Below are positions 1 to 5,532 of a stretch of DNA of 5,532 nucleotides, in pieces. This stretch comes from Acidobacteriota bacterium. GTDB lineage: Bacteria; Acidobacteriota; Terriglobia; Bryobacterales; Bryobacteraceae. A program made the position numbers and the translations under genes. Every line of letters begins with the position of its first letter. The stretch's first letter is position 1. The DNA is taken from positions 1-5,532 of the forward strand of contig JAFDVT010000714.1 in assembly GCA_018268875.1 (NCBI GenBank), in the 5' to 3' direction. Below the pieces are notes generated by a model. It was not told where the DNA came from, ran no database searches, and saw only the letters and a program-made list of their open reading frames with translations.

Positions 1-152
1 GTTGCATCCTGGCGAACATGAGTCAGAAGTTGGGTCGCACGATGGTGTACGATCCGGCGAAGAAGGTCGTGGTGGGGGACGCGGAGGCGACGAAGATGCT
101 CGCAAGGCCGTACCGGTCGCCGTGGACGCACCCTGATTACAGGAAGGTGTGA
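1..152 (+). CDS. Gfo/Idh/MocA-family oxidoreductase, C-terminal fragment (5' end outside window)
   Basis: This is the 3' end of a gene entering from the left. The reading frame begins at base 3 and runs 49 codons to a TGA at 150-152. The translated tail contains CILANMSQKLGR, then a YDPAKK...VGDAEATKML stretch, then RPYRSPW and a short His/Asp-containing end. This arrangement (a Cys-Ile/Leu-Leu-x-Asn helix, Gly-Arg, a 'DP...VGD.EA..ML' segment, and a final 'RPYR.PW') is characteristic of the C-terminus of Gfo/Idh/MocA oxidoreductases common in Acidobacteriota and Planctomycetota. Family members are NAD(P)-dependent and usually act on sugars, inositols or related polyols. The nucleotide-binding Rossmann half and catalytic residues lie outside the window, so the substrate cannot be inferred. 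The next gene starts one base after this stop, so the two may be co-transcribed, although a functional link is not evident. Confidence 0.85.
   Translation, partial: CILANMSQKLGRTMVYDPAKKVVVGDAEATKMLARPYRSPWTHPDYRKV
141..147 (+). promoter_or_regulatory. Ribosome binding site for the 124-residue protein
   Basis: AGGAAGG is a purine-rich Shine-Dalgarno-like sequence that ends 6 bases before the ATG at 154. It lies inside the last codons of the upstream oxidoreductase gene, so translation of the small gene may be coupled to termination upstream. It supports ATG 154 as the start. Confidence 0.6.
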
Positions 153-153
153 C

Positions 154-528
154 ATGCTCCGAATTCGAGAGGCCCAACTGGCTGCCTTTGGTAGCGCGGC
201 CACCCGCCAATTTGCCGAAGAGTTGCGGGAATTCCTGGAAGTCCATTTCCCGCAGTCCTGCTGCGCTTTGGGAGGCGACGCGGAATTCACTGCTTTCGTC
301 CAGCGCGCGATTCATGAGGCACGAGCCCTAGGCGTGGAATCCGCCAATGGCGTACAGGCGCTTGCTACCGTCTGGTTGCAGTTCGGCTTCCGATTCGAAC
401 GTAGTCCGCTCAAGGAATGGGCTCGCAACATTCTGGCGCATCCTTCACTTCCCGGCGAGGCCAAGGCGCTGTCCATCTTCGAACGGCATGAGGCGGAAAC
501 GCAAGGCAGCATTTTGATCGCGTTCTGA
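154..528 (+). CDS. Small, probably helical conserved hypothetical protein (124 aa)
   Basis: The gene starts at ATG 154, with AGGAAGG 6 bases upstream, and ends at TGA 526-528. The product is soluble, has no signal peptide or membrane segment, and appears mostly alpha-helical. Its pattern is an N-terminal 'LRIREAQLAAF' helix, then 'LREFLEVHFPQ' near residue 30, a central region with 'RAIHEARALGVES' around residues 50-65, 'WLQFGFRFERSP' around 75-85, and 'WARNILAHPSLPG' around 89-101. From memory, small proteins with the same plan (start like 'L.IR..Q', 'F...HFP', 'A...GI', 'G..F...P...WA..IL..P') occur beside large effector-like or secretion-associated genes in several Gram-negative groups. 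I cannot name a Pfam family. It sits 1 base after the oxidoreductase stop and 34 bases before the 798-residue gene, so it probably shares that gene's transcript and may be an adaptor or chaperone for it. The coding call is firm; the role is inference. Confidence 0.8.
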   Translation: MLRIREAQLAAFGSAATRQFAEELREFLEVHFPQSCCALGGDAEFTAFVQRAIHEARALGVESANGVQALATVWLQFGFRFERSPLKEWARNILAHPSLPGEAKALSIFERHEAETQGSILIAF

Positions 529-548
529 GCATTACGTCGCCTAGTTCT

Positions 549-555
549 AGGGAGG
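549..555 (+). promoter_or_regulatory. Ribosome binding site that fixes a GTG start
   Basis: AGGGAGG is a strong Shine-Dalgarno match with a 7-base spacer to the GTG at 563. It lies in the 34-base gap after the 124-residue gene. It decides the start of the large gene: translation from GTG 563 keeps the N-terminal CVYC cysteine motif. No separate promoter is apparent in this short gap. Confidence 0.75.
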
Positions 556-562
556 CCTTGAA

Positions 563-2959
563 GTGGCGACTTGCGTGTACTGTAAGCAACCCGTCAAATG
601 CGGTTGTGTCGAAGAACGGCAGGTGGGCCATATTTCGGTTCCCTGCGAAAAGAAGAAGGGACAACTGTGGGTCCACGTCACTGACGACGCGGGTGTTGAC
701 CTTCCGAACATTCCCATTCGCATCGGCGACGGCGATAGCGGACCAACCAATGGCGAAGGGTTGGTAAAACGGGCCAATCTGGAGCCGGCATCGCTTACCG
801 TGCGGGTGAGCGCCCTGGACAGCGCGATTCTGGAAAAGTACTCTCCTCCCGATCCGCGATCGAAGGACGTGCAGATTGCGGACGGTACGATCGCGTACGT
901 GCCGTTCCTCCTTCAGCGGCTTTCCGGCCTGAAAGTAAAGATTTTCTGCACGATCGATCCCGATCCGCGAGCGCTGATAAAAAATGTCGTCGTCCGGGTG
1001 ACGAGCGACCAGGGCGGTCTGACCGCCGACACAACGGACGGGGTCGCCGACTTTGGCAAGGTCAAGCCTGGCACGCACATGATCACGATCGAGTTTGTGG
1101 ATCCGGCGCAGAACCACTACGATCTTTTGCCCAGGGTCTCCGACACGATCGAATTGCTGCCGGGCAAGGACGGCGAACTCGAATTCGACGTTGAGCCGCT
1201 GTATAAGAAAGTTCAGTTTATTGGTCACTGCCTGCTGACAATTCCGAAGGCGAAATACGAAGCGAACGCCTGGAAAGCGGAGTACAACGGCGACCTCGAT
1301 GACGCCGAGGACGTGAGAAAGCGTGTTGCGTTCCTGAAGGCGAACCTGCTGAAGGCGCAGTCGGCGATTGTGGATCGCGCGGACGAGCTCAAGATTTTTA
1401 TGGTTCCCGAGTGCTTCTTTCTGGGCAAGTACGGCGGCTATGAGATCGCGACGCTGCCTGATCTCGTCGTCGAGTTGCAGAAACTTGTGGAGGAAGCCAG
1501 TTGGAAGCATTGGCTATTCGTCTTTGGCACGGTGAATGGCCAATACACATGGCCCGCATGGAGCGACCTGAACGGCGCAAGCGGCGCCTTCGAGATGTTC
1601 AACAACGCGCCGGTGATTCGCGGAGGCTGTCAGTTCAAAGGTGCCAGCGGTCCTGAATACACCAGGATGATTCAGAAAGCGGAGTTCTCAGCGGAGCTAT
1701 TGTCTGACGCAGAGCTGAAGAAAGACCCTTTGGCCAAACGCGTCCAGATGACCACTGAGCTTGCGCGTGGGACTTTTGGGGAGACTGAGAACGAAGGCGC
1801 GATGGCTCGATACCTGAGCGAGTTGGTCTCAGATCCAGAACCGACGTTGGGTGGCAAGTCCATCGCCGCGCTGTTCACAGAGCAAGGACTCACGCCGGGC
1901 GACTGGAATGCGCTGAAGGTCACTCTCAAAGGTCAGCAAGCAACCAAGGGGCCGGTGGCGATGGTGCGAGAAATCAGAGCCTGCAAGCTGTCGACCGCGA
2001 TGCCGCTATCCGATCTTGCGAAGTACTGTGCGGAGACGGAATCTGTTCTCACGCCGGAGGCTGTTGCGTGGAGACTGTTGCGCAAGTCGGCAGGAAAGGT
2101 GAACAACCTTGCGTTCCGACGCAAATCGGCCCCTGAGTTGTTGGACCTGGTGAATGGCGTGATCGCCACATGCGATACACCGGCAACGGCGGAGCCCGGA
2201 ATCAAGAACTTTGCCCCGATGGCCGGGTCTACCAAAGCACTGCTGGAAAAGATCGCCTTAGACCTGGCGGCGGACGACAAGGACACCTTCTCCGATGTTT
2301 GGGACGCCACGCCGAAAGGCGATACGGCGCCGGTTTGGACGCTGGCGCCGACCGGCATCACGCGCAAGCTGCTAGACATGCTGCTTGAGGAGAGGGGCGT
2401 CGGGAATCGCGGCGTCTTGATCGCGGCGCGCCAGCGGACAGGCATGCAGTTTCAGGATTTCACGTTCGCTTGCGCCCGGAAACCGGGTCCGATCGTTGAT
2501 CTTCCGGGCGCCGCGGATCCGCGCATGGTGCTTTTCGGGCTTGAAATCTGCGCGGATCATTCGACCAGCGCGATGGCCAGATCGTCCGGCACCAAGGTCC
2601 CGCTGGACATCCAACTGGTGCCGTCGGCGGGGATGAGCATCTCACTGGACAGTGCCGCGGTAACCAAAGACACTGGGTACGTTTTCAACTGCGATGGCTG
2701 GAACAAGAACAGTGCCTTGCATAAGGGGCGGAATGTTCCGATTGTGGAGGTCTACAATGCCGCTTGGCCTGAGGAAGCGGGCAGGAATCCGCTCACCCCG
2801 CATACCGAGCTGATCAAAAAGAATGGTGTGGCGATGACACCGATCAATACCGGAATACAGGATGCTGCCGGAGACCATAGCGCGATCTTCGCCGATACGG
2901 CCGGCAAACTCCACATCTATCCCATCCAGAAGCTGCCGGAGGTGAATCCCACGATCTAG
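563..2959 (+). CDS. Multidomain protein with N-terminal Cys cluster, two beta-sandwich-like modules and a nitrilase-like C-terminal domain (798 aa)
   Basis: The start is GTG 563 with AGGGAGG 7 bases upstream; the stop is TAG 2957-2959. Residues 4-28 hold five cysteines (C4-x2-C7, C13-x-C15, C28), possibly a zinc-binding knuckle. Residues ~33-85 and ~123-212 look like beta-sandwich modules of the carboxypeptidase-regulatory/transthyretin-like type; the second has 'TTDGVADFGKVKPGTHMITI'. From ~216 the sequence fits a carbon-nitrogen hydrolase (nitrilase) fold: 'LKIFMVPECFF' gives candidate catalytic Glu283, 'WLFVFGTVNG' follows, 'FNNAPVIRGG' resembles the strand before the catalytic lysine, candidate Lys372 lies in 'MIQKAEFS', and 'FGLEICADHS' gives candidate nucleophile Cys663, followed by 'DIQLVPSAGM' (682-691) and 'GYVFNCDG' (705-712). 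Classical nitrilases place Lys and Cys about 30-40 residues apart; here about 290 separate them. The family hydrolyses or condenses amide or nitrile C-N bonds; the substrate is unknown here. No signal peptide or membrane helix is seen. A secreted effector role is possible but unproven. The nitrilase assignment is by motif reading only. Confidence 0.88.
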   Translation: MATCVYCKQPVKCGCVEERQVGHISVPCEKKKGQLWVHVTDDAGVDLPNIPIRIGDGDSGPTNGEGLVKRANLEPASLTVRVSALDSAILEKYSPPDPRSKDVQIADGTIAYVPFLLQRLSGLKVKIFCTIDPDPRALIKNVVVRVTSDQGGLTADTTDGVADFGKVKPGTHMITIEFVDPAQNHYDLLPRVSDTIELLPGKDGELEFDVEPLYKKVQFIGHCLLTIPKAKYEANAWKAEYNGDLDDAEDVRKRVAFLKANLLKAQSAIVDRADELKIFMVPECFFLGKYGGYEIATLPDLVVELQKLVEEASWKHWLFVFGTVNGQYTWPAWSDLNGASGAFEMFNNAPVIRGGCQFKGASGPEYTRMIQKAEFSAELLSDAELKKDPLAKRVQMTTELARGTFGETENEGAMARYLSELVSDPEPTLGGKSIAALFTEQGLTPGDWNALKVTLKGQQATKGPVAMVREIRACKLSTAMPLSDLAKYCAETESVLTPEAVAWRLLRKSAGKVNNLAFRRKSAPELLDLVNGVIATCDTPATAEPGIKNFAPMAGSTKALLEKIALDLAADDKDTFSDVWDATPKGDTAPVWTLAPTGITRKLLDMLLEERGVGNRGVLIAARQRTGMQFQDFTFACARKPGPIVDLPGAADPRMVLFGLEICADHSTSAMARSSGTKVPLDIQLVPSAGMSISLDSAAVTKDTGYVFNCDGWNKNSALHKGRNVPIVEVYNAAWPEEAGRNPLTPHTELIKKNGVAMTPINTGIQDAAGDHSAIFADTAGKLHIYPIQKLPEVNPTI

Positions 2960-3645
2960 GCTTCCGAGAACCGGTAGCCCATGCCGCGCACGGTGACGAA
3001 ATGCTTCGGGAACTTTTGGTTCTCTTCCAGCTTTTGGCGGAGCCAGGCCATGTGGACGTCGACGGTTCGCGTCTCCGGGGTCGCTTCGTATCCCCACACC
3101 TCTTTGAGCAGTTCTTCTCGAGAGATCGTTTCGTCGCGGTGCTCGATCAGGTAACGCAGCAACTGGAACTCGCGGGCCGACATCGGCACCACCGCTCCCG
3201 CCCGGGTGACTTCGGAACGCTTGAAGTCCACTTTGACGTCCGCGAACTCGTAGGTGTCGGACAGGCGCGCGCCTGGGATCTGGGAACGGCGCAATAGAGC
3301 CTGCAGACGCGCCACCAGTTCCATCGTGTCGAAGGGTTTGGTCAAGTAATCGTCGGCGCCGATTTGCAGACCGGTCACCTTATCCACCACATTGCCTCGG
3401 GCCGTTAGCATCAAAACCGGGGTCATGATGTTGTTCTGGCGCATGGTGCGGCAAACCTCAAAGCCGCTTTTTTTGGGCAACATGACGTCCAAAATGACGA
3501 GGTCGTATTTCCCGTTCAGAGCCTTGTGCAGACCCGTATCACCGTCTTCCGCGGTGTCCACCTCGTAGCCTTCCAAATCCAAACGATCCGCCAGGATCAT
3601 TTGAATTCCAGGCTCGTCTTCCACCAATAACACTTGAGGTTTCAT
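2956..3645 (-). CDS. OmpR/PhoB-family DNA-binding response regulator (229 aa)
   Basis: This is the cytoplasmic output protein of the two-component pair encoded here. Residues 1-120 form a receiver domain: acidic pocket E9/D10, phospho-acceptor D53 in 'LVILDVMLP', switch threonine T81 in 'MLTAR', and conserved K103 in 'LTKPF'. Residues ~130-229 form a winged-helix OmpR-type DNA-binding domain with 'MSAREFQLLRYL', 'RTVDVHMAWLRQKLE' (recognition helix, 193-207) and the C-terminal wing 'VRGMGYRF'. The length is typical and the key residues are intact. ATG 3643-3645 overlaps the kinase TGA as ATGA, and no strong Shine-Dalgarno sequence precedes it, so translation is probably coupled to the kinase. 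The stop (TAG in the - direction, 2956-2958) overlaps the stop of the opposing gene. The regulated genes cannot be told from this window, and regulators such as KdpE or CusR look too similar to justify a symbol. Confidence 0.95.
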   Translation of the reverse strand: MKPQVLLVEDEPGIQMILADRLDLEGYEVDTAEDGDTGLHKALNGKYDLVILDVMLPKKSGFEVCRTMRQNNIMTPVLMLTARGNVVDKVTGLQIGADDYLTKPFDTMELVARLQALLRRSQIPGARLSDTYEFADVKVDFKRSEVTRAGAVVPMSAREFQLLRYLIEHRDETISREELLKEVWGYEATPETRTVDVHMAWLRQKLEENQKFPKHFVTVRGMGYRFSEA

Positions 3646-5532
3646 GATTCCGTAGGATGCGCGCCGGCGCGAATGGGTTGCTCTTCGGTTGCACCCGTTC
3701 CCGCCACGGCGGCGATATTTGTGATGGCCGGTAATTCCAGCGTGAACCGCGTTCCTTGACCCGGTGTGCTTTCGGCGTACACCTTGCCGGAATGCGCCTC
3801 GACAATGCGCTTCACCAGGCTCAGCCCGAGGCCCGTGCCGTGGATCTGATCGTCCACCGCCTTCTTGCCCCGGTAGAACGGTTCAAAGATGTGGCGGAGT
3901 TCGCCGGATTCGATGCCCGGGCCGCGATCCTCCACGACGATTCGGACGCGGCCGCCGTTGCCGGCGCTCGAGGCTGCGACACGAACCCAGTCGCCGCCGT
4001 ATTTTGCCGCATTGGTCAGCAGGTTCTGCACCGTATGGGACAGGGACGCGGCGTCGCCGGAAACCGGCGGCAAGCCTGGTTCCACATCGCGCACCACGGT
4101 GACGCCCTTGGCCTCGAGGATCTGCGCCGAGGCGTGCAGAGCGCTGTCGACAACGCTGCTCAATTCGACCGGTTCGCGAGCCGGAAGACGGCCTCGCTGG
4201 ATGCCCGCGTAGCCGAGGATCTGTTCCACCATGTCCGCCAGGCGGCGGCCCTCGGAACGTACCAGGTTGCCGTAGCGCTTGACCTGCGCGTCGCTTTTGA
4301 CGACGCCTCCCGCGAGGTTGTCGCCGGCCGAGCAGATCACGGTCAACGGCGTGCGGAGTTCATGCGAGATGCTCGCCACGAATTCCATCTGCTGGCGCGC
4401 GAGCAACTGGGCGCGCCTTGCAGAATCGATGAAGGCGCCTATGGTGAGGCCCATCAGCAGCAGGATGCCCGAACTGATGCCGAGGTTCTTGTAGCGAAGC
4501 GATTGGACCGCCTGTTCGAGCGAGCCCGTGGAATGCTTTACCTTCAGAATCCAACGGCCTTGAGGACCTCCGCCAGGTCCGCCGGGACCATTGGGCGGCG
4601 GTCCACCCCCCGGTCCGTTCTGCGGCGGCGGACCACCACCACCGAAGCCAGGGGGAGGACCGCCAGCGTCGCCTTCGCGATGGGGAGGAGGCGGGGGCGG
4701 AGGCCCATCGGGTCCACCAACACCACCACCACCTGGTCCACCACCGCCGCCACGGCGTCCACCGAAGCGGCGGCCGCGTTCGTCGTTGGCCATCAGCTCG
4801 AACATCTGCGTTTCGTAGTCGGCTTCGCCGAAGGACTTGGGGTCGCCCGTGGCGAAGATCACGCGTTCGGGGTTCACGCGGCTGGTGATCAGCACCCTAT
4901 AGTTGGCCGCGAAGTTCCGCTTGGCCATTTCGGGCAGCAATTCGTTCTGGAAGTATTCGATATCCAGTTCGACAAGGAGCCATCCCACGAATTTGAGCTC
5001 GCCGGACGAGTCGCGTTCAAAGCGCGGCGAAATCAACACGGGCAGCTTTTCGGCCGCGCCATTCAACGCGCCACGGGGGAATGGGCCAGGTCCGCGGTTG
5101 GCGACGCGCTCGGCGATGCGGTCGAGGTCCTCGCGGAGGATGGACCAATCTGGAGGCCAGGAGGATTCTTCGAAATCCATCTCTTCGGTGTCGAGGAGCA
5201 GGATTTGCTTGCCTCGCGTGACGAAGAAGCGTTTTGCGACACGGGGATGCGCGGTGGAGGACGACCAGAAGCGGTAACGGTCCACGTAGCGCTCGATGCC
5301 ACCGTCGGATTCCGACCACGAACGGCCGATCAACAAGGCGCCGAACATGCGGCCGATTTCGCGATTGAATTCGCCCGTGAAACGGACGGCCGAGGCTTGC
5401 AGGGCGGCTTCCATCTCCGTCTTTTTGGCCTCGCTCAACTGGCCGATCCAGTAGTATTGGAGCGTCGCGAGGGCGAGGAGCAGGAACAGGAGCAGTACGC
5501 CGATGACACGTATGGTGCGGGTGGACGCGCCA
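3642..5532 (-). CDS. Membrane sensor histidine kinase with a Gly/Pro-rich periplasmic tether (5' end outside window)
   Basis: This is the sensor partner of the adjacent regulator. The frame is open to the right edge. A TTG at 5438 could be taken as the start (598 residues), but the 31 codons upstream encode 'RTIRVIGVLLLFLLLALATLQYYWIGQ', a clear first membrane helix, so the true start lies outside the window. Numbering from the TTG: residues ~1-220 are a probable extracytoplasmic sensor region with no named domain that I recognise; ~222-294 are a Gly/Pro-rich stretch; ~317-338 are the second membrane helix. The HisKA motif follows closely, with phospho-acceptor H359 in 'SISHELRTPL'. The ATPase domain has an N box 'QNLLTNAAKYG' (471-481), G1 'EDRGPGI', F box 'IFEPFYRG' and G2 'GTGLGLSLVKRIVEAHSG'. 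All catalytic motifs are intact. There is no room for HAMP between membrane helix and histidine. A 29-residue tail follows the ATPase domain. The 3' end overlaps the regulator by ATGA, so kinase and regulator form an operon with the kinase first. The ligand is unknown. Confidence 0.93.
   Translation of the reverse strand, partial: GASTRTIRVIGVLLLFLLLALATLQYYWIGQLSEAKKTEMEAALQASAVRFTGEFNREIGRMFGALLIGRSWSESDGGIERYVDRYRFWSSSTAHPRVAKRFFVTRGKQILLLDTEEMDFEESSWPPDWSILREDLDRIAERVANRGPGPFPRGALNGAAEKLPVLISPRFERDSSGELKFVGWLLVELDIEYFQNELLPEMAKRNFAANYRVLITSRVNPERVIFATGDPKSFGEADYETQMFELMANDERGRRFGGRRGGGGGPGGGGVGGPDGPPPPPPPHREGDAGGPPPGFGGGGPPPQNGPGGGPPPNGPGGPGGGPQGRWILKVKHSTGSLEQAVQSLRYKNLGISSGILLLMGLTIGAFIDSARRAQLLARQQMEFVASISHELRTPLTVICSAGDNLAGGVVKSDAQVKRYGNLVRSEGRRLADMVEQILGYAGIQRGRLPAREPVELSSVVDSALHASAQILEAKGVTVVRDVEPGLPPVSGDAASLSHTVQNLLTNAAKYGGDWVRVAASSAGNGGRVRIVVEDRGPGIESGELRHIFEPFYRGKKAVDDQIHGTGLGLSLVKRIVEAHSGKVYAESTPGQGTRFTLELPAITNIAAVAGTGATEEQPIRAGAHPTES
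4557..4775 (-). repeat. Low-complexity Gly/Pro-rich coding segment in the sensor kinase
   Basis: In the kinase reading frame this encodes about 73 residues (222-294 counted from the TTG at 5438) that are almost entirely glycine and proline. It begins with an Arg/Gly-rich part (RGRRFGGRRGGGGG), then a run of seven prolines (246-252), then imperfect GGGPPP / NGPGG units. On the + strand it appears as runs of CCACCACC and GGAGGCGGGGGCGG. It lies just before the second membrane helix, so by topology it should be outside the inner membrane as a flexible tether. The segment is in frame and the kinase continues intact on both sides, so it is not a disruption. Confidence 0.85.

Noticed and set aside
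149..331. Alternative short + strand frame starting at GTG 149
   Set aside because: It overlaps the 124-residue gene in another frame, its product has no helical or domain pattern, and the ribosome binding site spacing fits ATG 154 better.
529..562. Possible promoter in the 34-base gap before the large gene
   Set aside because: The gap is too short for a full promoter with a leader, and I see no clear -35/-10 pair. It contains the ribosome binding site and otherwise nothing recognisable.
410..1510. Long open frame (366 codons) on the - strand opposite the small gene and the large gene
   Set aside because: It covers the end of one and the first part of the other + strand gene, both of which have ribosome binding sites and plausible protein features. 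The translated antisense product is Arg/Val/Leu-rich with no recognisable motif. Long antisense frames are expected in GC-rich coding DNA.
1933..2445. 170-codon open frame on the - strand within the nitrilase-like insertion
   Set aside because: I considered it because the sense-strand insert is unfamiliar. The antisense product is Ser/Ala-rich without domain signals, and the sense frame stays open and leads directly into the FGLEICADH motif, so it is most likely a shadow.
2959..2979. Imperfect hairpin at the convergent junction (GGCT...AGCC with inner CCG/CGG, 5-base loop)
   Set aside because: The stem is only 4+3 pairs with an internal T-T mismatch, and no T-run follows on either strand, so it does not qualify as an intrinsic terminator. 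It also lies within the regulator's last codons.
4591..4818. Gly/Pro-rich open frame on the + strand over the kinase tether
   Set aside because: The repetitive GGX/CCX composition keeps several frames open on both strands. The kinase frame is the one with intact domains on both sides, so the + strand frame is a by-product.

Overview
The window looks like a piece of a GC-rich chromosome from an Acidobacteriota-type bacterium, with Bryobacterales/Solibacter relatives as my best guess. Two things suggest this: the tail of a Gfo/Idh/MocA-family oxidoreductase of the kind abundant in Acidobacteriota and Planctomycetota, and a sensor kinase whose region around the phospho-acceptor histidine resembles acidobacterial kinases I remember. 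The assignment is inference from memory and has not been checked by a search.

Layout. On the + strand, the window opens with the last ~49 codons of the oxidoreductase (1-152). One base later comes a small 124-residue protein (154-528), and 34 bases after that a 798-residue multidomain protein (563-2959). The large protein has an N-terminal cysteine cluster, two beta-sandwich-like modules, and a C-terminal domain that I read as a nitrilase/carbon-nitrogen hydrolase fold. Its Glu-Lys-Cys triad is recognisable but is interrupted by roughly 270 extra residues. On the - strand, meeting this gene tail to tail, is a two-component system. The sensor histidine kinase (3642 to beyond the right edge) is transcribed first, and its OmpR-type response regulator (2956-3645) overlaps it by an ATGA. 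The convergent stop codons share a single CTAG, so almost no base between 154 and 5532 is non-coding except the 34-base gap at 529-562.

How the genes may work together. The kinase and regulator form a standard signalling pair. The kinase has an N-terminal membrane helix, an extracytoplasmic sensor region, an unusual ~73-residue Gly/Pro-rich tether, a second membrane helix and a kinase core with no room for HAMP. The small protein and the nitrilase-like protein look like a two-gene unit. Their architecture (small helical protein, then a Cys-rich and beta-sandwich N-terminus fused to an enzymatic C-terminus) recalls effector cassettes of secretion or contractile systems. No secretion-apparatus gene and no obvious immunity gene is in view, so that role is a hypothesis. 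This unit is the most unusual content of the window. I saw no RNA genes, CRISPR arrays, insertion sequences or convincing terminators.
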